DNA of 64,000 bases from Liolophura sinensis. Its lineage: Eukaryota > Mollusca > Polyplacophora > Chitonida > Chitonidae. The position numbers and the translations under genes are program-made. Every line of letters begins with the position of its first letter. Position 1 is the stretch's first letter. The DNA lies in the NCBI RefSeq assembly GCF_032854445.1, contig NC_088295.1, positions 8,122,501-8,186,500 on the forward strand, given 5' to 3'. The notes beneath the pieces were generated by a model. It saw nothing but the letters and a program-made list of their open reading frames with translations. It searched no databases and was not told the DNA's origin. This document shows, piece by piece, positions 1 to 9,649 of this stretch.

Positions 1-319
1 CTTTGTCGAGATCAGCGTTCCATTTCAGGGAAATCAACAAGACATTTCTGGAAACCAGAAAATCGAGACCCAAAATGACCTGATCAACCATAGGTGCCAA
101 ACAAACATCCCATCGAAAGGTCTGGGAGCCAAGCTTAATTTCGACACTTGGAGCAGCCTGGTCTAGGATAGACTGGTCTCCAAGTACCTAGAGCTTGACC
201 TGTCGAGTAACAGATTGACTGGGCATGAGTACTTTGGAAAGGCTCTGGTTAACCAATGTTACCATAGCTGCTAAGTCAGCAACGGCGGTTACTTCATGAC
301 ATCCTTGTTTTATTTTCAT
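1..319 (-). pseudogene. Retroelement aspartic protease remnant
   Basis: The minus-strand frame opening at 319 contains AVADLAAMVTLVNQS, which sits where retroelement proteases have the catalytic D-T/S-G triad followed by a hydrophobic stretch. About 70 residues later comes ILGLDFL, the typical second protease motif (ILG.DFL). The catalytic triad reads D-L-A rather than D-T-G. An in-frame TAG lies at 188-190, between the two motifs. The enzyme is therefore dead in this copy. The frame stays open to base 1 after the stop, so the remnant probably continues left. Confidence 0.6.
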
Positions 320-592
320 GTATAGGCTATGGCCTTATGTTTGTCGTACAACAACTTCTTTCTACTCATCGGAGACACAGTGAACGTCATCTTCAAGTCG
401 GCCATTACATAAAGAGGGACTGGATGTTGGTCGTCTCACTCAGTCCGTGCTGGTTTAAATGGTGTGCTCATCATCAGAGAATCGTTGGTTTTCTTGCTCT
501 GCAAAGTGTGTAAGTCGTTGAAAGTAAGTGTGATCGATTTGGTGTGCTGTGTTTGTAGCCACAGATTGCCCTATGGTTAACGACAGCTGCCT

Positions 593-900
593 TCACATTT
601 TAAGCTCCTTATGAATGTTAAGGGGCTCTTTTTCCATAGCAGACTTTGCAGCATCATTGTCCTTACAGTCGCGAAGGAAATACTTGGTTGATATCTGATC
701 AACAGCAGTCTTGTCAGACATAGCATACCCATCTAGGGTCAAGAAGTTTACCAGTTGGGAGAATTCTTTCAAAGCTTCTTTGTCCCTCTGTATGTCGCAA
801 GTATTGCAACTGACGTCTGACTGAGGCAGGGGTTTCCTTATGACCTGTTCGCATATTCGAGGGCCGTATGAGTTAAACAGTCATGCAATCTATCCTGGTC
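593..900 (-). pseudogene. Gag-like remnant of the same retroelement
   Basis: A minus-strand frame carries a helical, charged stretch with the pattern LKEFSQLVNFLTLDGYAM and then a D-x-F-L-R-D-like segment, ending at a TGA at 593-595. The layout (hydrophobic helices followed by 'F..R.L.D') is what retrotransposon capsid regions look like. It sits between the N-terminal gag-like frame and the protease. I cannot place it in a family, and upstream frames are interrupted. Confidence 0.4.
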
Positions 901-1168
901 CTTATGTTCTTATGTCGTATTCTAGAGGTGTCTCCGATGACCTGTGCTGGCGGGTGGAGGTCGGATTGGATCGATGGTACCCACCCGACTAGGAAACATC
1001 TACATGGGACCTTTCCGAGCGAGGCTGCATAGATCTGACATAGCTGCCATCAGAAGGGATAGCTTGCAGTATCCTGTTCCTAACTGCAGGTCCAGGTGTG
1101 GGGGTGATTGACAACAAAGGCGTATGCGAGGGCTAAGGGGATAGCCCACCCAATTCTGAATTGGGTGT

Positions 1169-1498
1169 CTACTTAGGGCTAGGCTCACGATGTAACGCAG
1201 GGGCCTCACTTTCTGACACCAGGTGGGATGGGGAAATACCAGCGGTGTTGGTTACACGTTTTGCCGAATCCTGTAAGTCGTGTGTGACTGAAGCAGTTTT
1301 GGCTTTCAGCTGATCAATTATTTCGGCTATATTACTGCACCAAGTAGGAGCTAATGATATTCTGCCCACCTCTAGCCAGCCTTGCCAGGTCTTATATGAC
1401 ACACCGGTTTTATGGACCAAATCAGTAACAGACAATGTATCGGCTGTACGGTGTGGTCTAATAATACGCTCAGACCTTTTACTAGCCATATTTTCCAA
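1169..1498 (-). pseudogene. N-terminal gag-like open frame of the retroelement
   Basis: A 109-codon minus-strand frame begins with ATG at 1498 in a charged context (MENMASKRSERIIRP). It contains a possible helix-turn-helix-like stretch (LVHKTGVSYKTWQGWLEVG). It lies about 235 bp downstream of the probable LTR and upstream of the other gag and protease remnants, which is the position expected for the start of gag. No zinc knuckle is visible. It could also be a chance open frame; position is the main argument. Confidence 0.35.
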
Positions 1499-1732
1499 CT
1501 GAAGGACCTCTTCCTTAGAAACTGTCAGGATATGTTTTAGCTCCCATGGCAGGGAAAAATCATTAAATGAGAATGGAAAGGACTAATAAATTCAAGGTTA
1601 TGATAGTAGTGTATTAGCCCAGTGTATTAAGAGCTATGGCAATATGTGGAGAAAACAGAGAGACTTTCCACTTGTACGCCTTATGCTTATATGTTGTGGA
1701 CTATTAGTATAATTGTCAAAATTACACCAAGA

Positions 1733-2100
1733 TGTAGCTATGCGATGTGGTAATTGTACATTGAAGAAAAATACTGGAGCAATGAGCAGTGGGATGTTCA
1801 CCGAAAATACGCCAGTTTGAGGGCCAAGGTCGTAACAATGTCAAGGTCGTGTCACACGGAAGTGCCATTGAAACGTATTTTGACAAACACATGTAGGCTA
1901 AAATAAAAGCGGCAAATGAAATATTGAAATATATTAATACGGGAGTTCTGGATAACAGAGAAGCCAGGTAACCTCTCAATGAAAACACTTGTTTGGCACA
2001 AACAGGAGGCCTCCGCTCTGATTTATACCGGCGACGCCACTGCAGTGAATTTATACACTCACCAGATTGCTCTAGGACCATTAGATAGCCCTGGGTGACA
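1733..2100 (-). repeat. Probable LTR of the minus-strand retroelement
   Basis: Read on the minus strand, the segment starts TGTCACCC at 2100 and ends TAGCTACA at 1733, the TG..CA ends typical of LTRs. About 70-80 bp in, it carries TATAAATCAGAG, which resembles a TATA box with initiator-side sequence. Just inside the element, two bases after the end, lies TTGGTGTAATTTTGAC, a possible primer-binding site starting with TGG. No second LTR is in the window to compare, so the boundaries are provisional. Confidence 0.4.
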
Positions 2101-2343
2101 CTAATCTACGTTGGGGTAATGGCACACGAATAAAGGCTGGGAAGGTAGAGTCAAGGAGAGGTTAGTCAAGGGGGACAACTCTGTGGGTTACATAGGTGTC
2201 GTCACCACAATACTATAAACATATATATGATTTTGTGTTCGGGCTATAGGTCCAACTGTTCTACACGTAGAGTTTTAATTTATGGTGGATACTTAAATAC
2301 ACAGACGACGATGTGTCGCGACTCAAAATTGTCTATTTCTATT

Positions 2344-2357
2344 GTTGCCATGGTAAC
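2344..2357. promoter_or_regulatory. X-box-like palindrome (possible RFX site)
   Basis: GTTGCCATGGTAAC is a perfect palindrome that fits the RFX X-box consensus GTNRCC-N(0-3)-RGYAAC. It lies within the first copy of the degenerate tandem repeat. No promoter is recognised nearby, so function is only a possibility. Confidence 0.3.
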
Positions 2358-2488
2358 CAGATTTCTATTTTCCTGATATATACTATATAAATAGATATGA
2401 TTTCATGTCCGGGCTACAACTCCATCTATTTTTCGTGTAGAGTTATAATTTTTGATGGAAACATAGATACACATTGTCCATTTCTGTT

Positions 2489-2502
2489 GTTGCCATGGTA
2501 AC
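2489..2502. promoter_or_regulatory. Second X-box-like palindrome
   Basis: This is the same 14-bp palindrome, 145 bp after the first, in the second copy of the degenerate repeat. It has been kept unchanged while flanking bases have diverged. Spread as part of the repeat is the simplest explanation. Confidence 0.3.
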
Positions 2503-2815
2503 CAGATTGCTATTTCCCTGACATTTACTATATTGTCATATAGGCATGAACTTTGCGTCAAGACTACACATCCATTTGTTTTGCATGTTCAGTTTTAATT
2601 CTTGGTGGATATTTAGATGCGGAGGTGATCATGTGTGGGGACTTACATTTGTCCATTTTCACCGTTTCTTTGAAATCTGCTATGTAGATCGACGCGAACT
2701 TTGTATCCAGGCTATAGCTCCAATTATTTTGTAGTTTTGATTTTTGGTTGATACATAGGTGCATAGATGATATACCGCGCCTCAGATTTGTCCATTTTTA
2801 TACATTCGCTGCCAT

Positions 2816-3787
2816 TAGGTAGAGCAGGTTGTGATATAGTAATTTTACAACATGGAGATTACTTTTCAGATTACTATTTAATACTAAAATCATCAATATC
2901 CATGAAGTACTTTTGACTTTGTACTCATCACAATGCTGCGCTGGTATTCTTTTAAACATTTCTATTTGTTTGGGGCATACATTGTGTTCACTTGAACTCT
3001 TGCTGTGATTCAGGATAAGCGAAATATCGCGATTCAAAGTAAGCAAAAACGCCAACTTAGGGAATATCGAACGGGCCACCTTACTCTCAGTTTTAACCAA
3101 TCAAGGGCGAGATATTTCTACAACCCGAGAAGGTATCTGTTCCTCTGTGACTTCACCACTCTGCCATGTAGAAGTCTATTGGCTGGCGTACGATTTCAGC
3201 CACTTCTCCAGACTAATGAGTACGAATATCATGACGTTGCCGTTTTCTGAGCGTTTACTCTTTTCCACGTATTTTACATCACGTTCTTCGAAGTGGGTCC
3301 GCACTACCGCAGAACTGAGTTTTATACAAAGATCATGGCTAGAGGTTCACCTTAGTGGTCTCAAATTAATAGATGAGGACGTTAGTCCACCCAAGTACAC
3401 TGTCGCATGGAGTGTGCATTGTCCCCTCAACAGTATATGCACATATACACATATTGTGGTGCAAATACAAATTTAAAATTCATACCGGTACATGTAGGCC
3501 AACATCACGTTGCATGTAGTAGCTAAATGTTTGCACGTAGGTACTATTCTACCTCCATGATGTACATTTATATGAGATTAATGTATTAAAATAATCCTTA
3601 GAGAACATATAATTTATACGGCACAAAGACTATGCATTAATTAAAGCCTGTCTGACTGCGTCAATCAATTAAAATTTACTGTTAAACTCATGCCAAATAA
3701 AAGTACGCGCCTTTAGCTGTTCAGTGGTATAACCATTGATAATTAGGGGGAAAAATATAAAAAAAACAGGTGCAAATTTGTGTTCGA
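2816..3787. other. No recognisable gene or element
   Basis: Open frames on both strands are short, start at arbitrary ATGs and show no domain, conserved motif or pair of splice sites that I can support. The sequence is AT-rich spacer. Confidence 0.5.
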
Positions 3788-4217
3788 TTACATGTCTATG
3801 TATCCACTTCTTCCGAGTGTCGCTATGCTACATGCCTGTCTGTCCATTCACTTCTCCAGGATGTCACAACTACATGCCTGTGTGTCCATTCACTTCTCCA
3901 GGATGTCACAACTACATGCTTGTGTGTCCATTCACTTCTCGAGGATGTCACGACTACATGCCCGTGTGTCCATTCACTTCTCCAGGATGTCACAACTACA
4001 TGCCCGTGTGTCCATTCACTTCTCCAGGATGCCACAATTACATGCTTGTGCGTCCATTCACTTCTCCAGGATGCCACAACTACATGCTTGTGTGTCCATT
4101 CACTTCTCGAGGATGTCACAACTACATGCCCGTGTGTCCATTCACTTCTCGAGGATGTCACAACTACATGCCCGTGTGTCCATTCACTTCTCCAGGATGT
4201 CACAACCACATGCCCGT
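3788..4217. repeat. 42-bp minisatellite, nine full copies plus degenerate ends
   Basis: Full copies start at 3828, 3870, 3912, 3954, 3996, 4038, 4080, 4122 and 4164. A partial copy follows at 4206 and a diverged copy precedes at 3788. The core of the unit is 'gtgtccattcacttctc'. Copies differ at a few positions (gcctgtg, gcttgtg or gcccgtg; tccagg or tcgagg). Because 42 is a multiple of three and the unit lacks stops, three plus-strand frames and one minus-strand frame stay open throughout. This produces spurious 14-residue-repeat 'proteins'. I see no evidence of coding. Confidence 0.9.
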
Positions 4218-5012
4218 AGATGGATTGTATATGGTACATTCATATATACAGGAGAAATAGAAAGAGATATTCACGTATTTAATCCATGTCATGTTCCGCA
4301 CATAATGAGGTGAATTTAAGTTACTGATATTGTTTTGTATATGTTTGCTGTACAAATTTACTGCCTGGTGAACATGGTTTTGACACTTTATTTCTTTGTT
4401 GTACAATGTTCAGTATAAATCAAGAAATGATCGAACAAAAATTTGTACATGACATCGGGAAGCCTGTAAAGGATAAAATTAAATGTACCACTTATAGTAC
4501 TGCGGATACTAACAGCTATTACTCATGTTTGATTGTTGAAAGCGACGTTAAAACTTTCACTCACTCACTCACTATTACTCATGTCCTCTATCTTACAAAC
4601 CTCCGGACTCAAATCTACACTGGACTCGGGCTGAGATGTAAAACATATCCTGATAAGTTACAGATGTAACTTGACTTACACCACGCAAGTGGAGATTGTT
4701 CAGGGTAAAGGATGGAGTACGTAAACAAAAATAATAGACTTATAGATTGATCATCCCACAGCAACACGCACAGATTTCAATTTCGCAATGATGCCCACAT
4801 ATCAAAGCAACAACTACATGTACACTTTATTTTAAAGCAAAAGAAAATTCTCAACTGACAACAGCACGGTATCTTTCTGAAGACTTATAACTACCGATTT
4901 CAATCCATCCTATACATAAGATATTTTCAACAAATATTTGGATGTTCAAATACATGTATTTCAAACTCACTGCTAACGCCTAGGATGTCCGTCCCGCAAA
5001 AATGGCCATCTG
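4218..5012. other. No recognisable gene
   Basis: AT-rich spacer with a short (CACT)n tract near 4557-4572. No exon with a convincing acceptor and donor was seen. Confidence 0.5.
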
Positions 5013-5040
5013 CTACTTGTCTGTGTGGACAGACAAGTAG
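5013..5040. other. Perfect 12-bp inverted repeat (hairpin)
   Basis: CTACTTGTCTGT at 5013-5024 and ACAGACAAGTAG at 5029-5040 are exact reverse complements around a 4-base loop GTGG. It stands alone in non-coding sequence. It may be a MITE-like remnant, a structured RNA stem, or chance. Confidence 0.8.
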
Positions 5041-6460
5041 AGGACCAGATAGGGCACGCTCATAATACCAGAGGCAATCAGAAGTATGGTGAGATGTTAT
5101 GAGCCTACAAATAGGGAGCAGTAAGATAATTATAGGCGGCGGAACTTGGGGACTGGGGGGAGCTAAGGCCCTTCCTCTCCTCCCCATAAACACTGTTTTT
5201 TTTCTTCAAATCAAATGACATCGGTTGAACGCTTTGAATAAAAATGCTCGATAAATAAAGTGCAGTTTATCCCAGATTTATCACAATTTTTTCATCAGAA
5301 ATCGCCTAAATTGTGTCTCCAGCGATCTAAATGCTGAGAGTTTTCGAGGCCTAGGGGGCCCCTGGATCCACATCTGATGAGCTGGGATACTACCTTAACT
5401 GCCTCATTCCTCCCCCCCCCCACCACCCAGATTTTTATAACGTTCACAGCGCCTGGATTGTGACAGTGTTAGCTGAAGAGCTTATTGCAGCTATGCAAGG
5501 CTTATTTAATTTATTGAGGTGGTAGCCCGATCTGTGAAATGTCACGTGTGAGATGACAGTTGTAAGTGTTATCATGGAGGTCGAATAGACCATTCATTGT
5601 ATGACGCATTTACAACTCCTGAACTCGATAATCACGCATACCAAGTGAACGGAAAACATTAGTTTCAGAAATTTCTTCTTTGATTTGAACAACACACTGG
5701 AGGGACTTCTCATAATAAATTTCGATGGGACGCTGATCAGGGAAATATATCCTATAGTCCTGTTGATAAATTCATAGTGGTACACTGTCGCTATCAGTCA
5801 GCAGGTCAAACCTCAGGAGAAGACAGCTGGACACTGAAAGTGGTGACGTCGCGTCTTGCATATTCAGTAGTCTGGAGAAGTTGATGGAATCGTACGCCGA
5901 CCTCTTAAATCAGCTGATTTCCTTCTGATAACCAGACTCTAGATATACTTTTAAGCCATTTTCACCGAGAAAGTGGTAGTGGAATACGTCTGTCGTTATA
6001 GTGAGTTCGAGTGAGTGCTTAAGGTTTAACGTCGTACTTAAGAATGTTTTGTTGTCTTTTCTCTTAATTGTATTGTATTCCTGCATAAACCAGGATTCTG
6101 CTTGTGGACTAAGCATACCCGAAGCCTGGTTCATTTGCAATGTTTTAATGTGATTGTATGTTGAATGTGATGACAACACAGCATTTTGAGTAATTCTAGA
6201 CCAGTGACGTCTAATAAATAGCAATTAGCATTTTTTTCAAACACGGGCCATGGTGCTAGGAAGCCTATAAGTTGCTACTATTTATGCATTTATGTGGACA
6301 GATAGAATAAAACCCTAACTGAGGTAAATTCATACGAGGCCGTATTTCACCGATTACGGGTGACCATTTGCCAGCTATCAAACCGTCATCGCTGCTCTAG
6401 CTGGTTTTACTCTCTATGCTGTACTTCTTTGATTGTATTACTTGCCTGCACGTTCCGCAG
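5041..6460. other. No recognisable gene
   Basis: Short open frames only. A poly-C tract lies near 5411-5421. Nothing here supports a gene. Confidence 0.5.
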
Positions 6461-6566
6461 GTTGAGCGAAGCTGTAGGACTCGGCGCTTGTAGGGCCGAA
6501 TACATGAAAGACATTGGGGGATTGTTTCCATGTGCTATTCACACAGAACTCGCTCTGTTTGAGAAA
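6461..6566 (+). CDS. Isolated internal exon candidate
   Basis: The stretch is bounded by a good acceptor (pyrimidine-rich, ending ttccgcag at 6460) and a donor (gtaagc at 6567). In the frame open from 6360 to 6656 it encodes about 36 residues, including GLGACRAEYMKDIGGLFPC and a Glu/Leu-rich end. Entry would be phase 2 and exit phase 0. It lies about 3 kb upstream of the proposed first exon of the large gene, and no partner exons were found. It could belong to another gene, be an unused 5' exon, or be chance. Confidence 0.25.
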
Positions 6567-6654
6567 GTAAGCCATGCAGTCATGGTTCGTCAGCTACTTG
6601 TCAAAGGCAAGCGGTGTCCATGTACTCAGCTCATGTCACTACCCCTCACACATT

Positions 6655-6704
6655 AGCGAAATATTCTTGAGTGAGGCGTTATAACATTAATAAATAAACC
6701 AATC
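6655..6704 (+). mobile_element. SINE 3'-tail fragment
   Basis: The motif gcgaaatattcttgagtgaggcgtt, followed by an A-rich end and 'aaaccaatcc', matches the 3' end of the element found complete on the opposite strand at 12220-12419. Only the tail survives. Confidence 0.5.
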
Positions 6705-9609
6705 CATCGATCTCGCACCTTAACGCGAACATACCTTGCTCTATTGAACGTACATGTAGGTTTCAATTGCTCCAATTGCATGGCCGAAATAAGAATTTTA
6801 AGCTTATTTGTTCGACATCGTTTCATTTTATTACACTTCTAGAAACTGAAAGTGGTTGGACAAGAGCTGAATTGGTATGGCTGCTCTAAGTTTAGGTCAC
6901 TCTGAACTAATGGCACCAACTTCAGCAGAAGAGTGGAAGTATATCCCGGTATGAGTCAAGGGCAGGCTATATTAACATTCCTTAACGCTCTAGTGGACTA
7001 AGCCTGTACGAAATCTTATTAAAAGACAAAGTCTTTCTAATTAGTGTAGATGACGTCTATGAGCTTGTACCAAGTTGTTTTCGGTTTTTTGAAGGTCATG
7101 GGGCGTGGTTTTCTAGAGGTCAGAGGAGGGCACAAGGTAGGCCTTAATGGCGTGACTATGGACGTCACAAATCAGGGATTAACATACACGAAGATTCGTT
7201 GGATTTAATCCCAGCTAAGTATAGACATGACTGTCAGCTTGCGCAAATCTTGCCAAAGTGTGTTGTATAATTACACAAAAAACGTGCTTAACTTGACATG
7301 GTAGAATCGGGGATGGGAGTTGGGGAAGGAAGTATTCGCTTTGAATGAGTGATTATGGCTTAAAGCCACATCGGCAATGTATTCAGTTTGAATGAAAGTT
7401 TTGACACTATAGTCAGCGTACATAGCCTTTTATTCTTGCGCGAAGATTTTCACATTTTGAATACCGGTTCTCCTTCCTCTTAAGATGAACGAAAGCTAGA
7501 CACTGTGACGAGGTTTAGGATTGTATTCACTGTGTCTTTGTAAACATGTTATAAATGGTATTACCATTATTGTTAATGTAGGCCAAAATATCTATACGCA
7601 TCTGCCTCTCACCAGTCGGACGCTTTATAATTAGAGATTGAATCTGATTTCTGCAGTGTTTCCTGGCTCTCAATCGATGAGCAAGCCTGTACTGAGGCAA
7701 TATACCATGCTAGCGTCTATCGGCACTTACACACCCTACCTTGAAATAGGATATCAGGTAGCCTATGAAAGCCGGAAATTCTTCGCGTATAGTAATAAAT
7801 TGATTGCCGATTTATATCTGTTCGTCGAAGGTTGTATAATGCGATTGTATTGATCATCACATTATCGCATTCCAATCCTTTAAATCATTCGTGTTCAAAT
7901 CAGTTTTGTACAGGATAACAACAGGCCTTTAGACTCATCGCAAAGTTCTCGTGAAGACAGTGGTTAGCCTGGGCCGATTCCATACACAAGTGTGTTGTTA
8001 TATATACTTGACCTATAGAGGACGCGCAACATACATGATCTTGTTTAGGCTTAGCCAGCTCACCTTTAATGTCCTCCAGCGGACCTGTAATCAGCATTCA
8101 TCGATAAAATTGATTTAGGTGTTCGTTAAAATCGTTGTGCATCATATTTTAGATAAAGAGAATAATAATATATGGAATTTTAATAGAAAAAAAGTGTTGA
8201 GAAAATTTTGGTGGGTTTCCGACACCGCTTTCTTCCTCTCACCGTGACCTCAGTGATCGTGGCCTTGTGCAAGATTTCTGTAGTGGGGGCAGTGATGTAA
8301 AGCGAGAGCGGTGCATGTGCTGTATGGGGCGTTATGTCACAAACTTGTACATGTAAACACAAGCAGTCTCGAAATGACTACAATTTGTTCTGATTCCTCA
8401 ATTAAGCATTTGTAGTATAGGTTCAAGTCTATGGGTATGTAACCATATAGTAGGTGTCCTCGTATAATAATACTGAACAGACACCGTATTTAACGAAAAC
8501 ATAAAATCGTAGTAGCGAATTTACTAATTTGGTCATTAAAACCATGTCTGTTATATCCGATGAAAAGATCAATGACAGGGTCAATTTAAGGACCGGAAGG
8601 GCTATATGAAACTCAGTTCATTGGCCTATTATACCATAAAATATACAATCCTAAAGTTTTAAACCTTAAGTGTTTTATATTGAGAGATATTGAGAGATAT
8701 TGACAATTTTGAGGCAGAAGTTGAAATCGTATATATCGTTAGCCTAACATACAGTTGTACCATACACCCAGGTGACAAAACAAACACAAACACTGAAGTG
8801 CAGAACAATTGCACGTTATATATATATGTAGGATTATATATATATGATATACATGTATACACATATACTCGAATTTACCGCATTAATCCATGGCATAGTG
8901 GAGCCACCAAAAAATGTTTACACAGAAATCGCTATTTTATAACTCTGTTACTGTTGCTGTTTATGCCAACAGCATTCCAGGTGTGAGAAAACTACTTCAC
9001 GCACTGCTAGCTAAGCAGGAATCGTTCTCGTGTGTCGTTCACCAGTCAGGTGGCATAAGAGGGTTATCGGGGACTTGAAGCTTTAAGTACGAATGCTTTA
9101 CCTGTCATTGTTCACTCCCGCTATGACACCAGGTTGAGCGTCCACGTGTGTTTCAGCATATTGTCGATTTACATTGAAACAGAGACAAACAAGCAGAGGC
9201 ACATCTGAACAAGCCATAATCTAGCCTACTGTATTCCAGACAAAAGAACAGCTGATGGCTTTAGCCGGTTGCGAACAGTCGCATGTTTCTTCACTGTAGC
9301 ACCTTTGCATCGTTACTGTAGTGTTCTCTTTCGCATTCGTAACATCTCACCTGGGACCGCTAGCAAATATTGGGAGCGAGGACATAATTGATGGTTTGGA
9401 CTACTATCGACCCAAGGCAACAGGAATAAGTGTGTGTCAATCTTATAGCTTATGTTGTTCATCTCGGTGGTTGGCCGTGCAGCATGAACTGTCTTTGACA
9501 GGACGACTAAGGCTGTACCCCGGGGGCCCTGTTAGGCATACCTGTGGACATGGGCCGTTTTCAGCTCCAACGTGGACATAAACAGCACGTAACATTACGG
9601 CACTGGGCA
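6705..9609. other. Upstream region of the large gene; no further gene recognised
   Basis: This 2.9-kb stretch holds short open frames, AT-rich runs (tatatatatg near 8820-8850) and no domain. The part just before 9610 would be the promoter and 5' UTR in my gene model, but I see no clear TATA box at a sensible distance. An open frame at 9321-9581 ends before the start codon and has no homology that I recognise. Confidence 0.4.
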
Positions 9610-9649
9610 ATGGCAGTGTTGCAATTTAGCGCAATCTGGCTATGCATAG
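9610..9649 (+). CDS. Proposed first coding exon: signal peptide
   Basis: ATG at 9610 has a strong context (G at -3, G at +4). It opens MAVLQFSAIWLCI, a short hydrophobic stretch fit for a signal peptide. The exon stops at a consensus donor (ag|gtgagt) at 9650 in phase 1. The next exon at 13849 supplies the two missing bases and makes an Ala, giving WLCIA|SRL, a plausible cleavage region. The peptide is short and lacks a basic residue near the start. The link across a 4.2-kb intron rests on phase and sense only. Confidence 0.45.

Larger units (their letters stand above)
1..2100 (-). mobile_element. Decayed LTR-type retroelement, 5' part (LTR, gag, protease), running off the left edge
   Basis: Read on the minus strand, the segment has the order of an LTR retrotransposon: a probable LTR (1733-2100), a gag-like frame (1169-1498), further gag-like sequence (about 593-900) and an aspartic-protease-like region (1-319). 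Reverse transcriptase and integrase would lie left of the window. In-frame stops and frame changes show the copy is not functional. The family (Gypsy-like or other) cannot be settled without the polymerase. It lies more than 7 kb upstream of the large plus-strand gene, in the opposite orientation, and there is no sign that it contributes to that gene. Confidence 0.55.
2222..2815. repeat. Degenerate tandem repeat, about four copies of 145-170 bp
   Basis: Four successive blocks begin near 2226, 2397, 2544 and 2690. They share, in order, 'tatga.tt..tgt.c.ggcta', 'tccat.t.tt...gtagagtt.taatttttg.tgga', 'ata.atac' and 'ttgtccattt.t'. The first two copies also share the 14-bp palindrome around 2350 and 2495. 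The copies differ by many substitutions and indels, so the duplication is old. No coding potential is seen. Confidence 0.6.

Noticed and set aside
3736-4313. Three plus-strand and one minus-strand 'proteins' with 14-residue repeats
   Set aside because: They are the result of a stop-free 42-bp minisatellite read in several frames at once; coding in none is supported.
7638-7853. A possible exon (about 7657-7758) between ttctgcag and a gtagcc donor
   Set aside because: The donor is poor, the product has no recognisable pattern and no partner exon fits its phase.
9321-9581. An 86-codon open frame just upstream of the proposed start
   Set aside because: It ends before the signal-peptide ATG and has no homology; more likely 5' UTR or promoter sequence.
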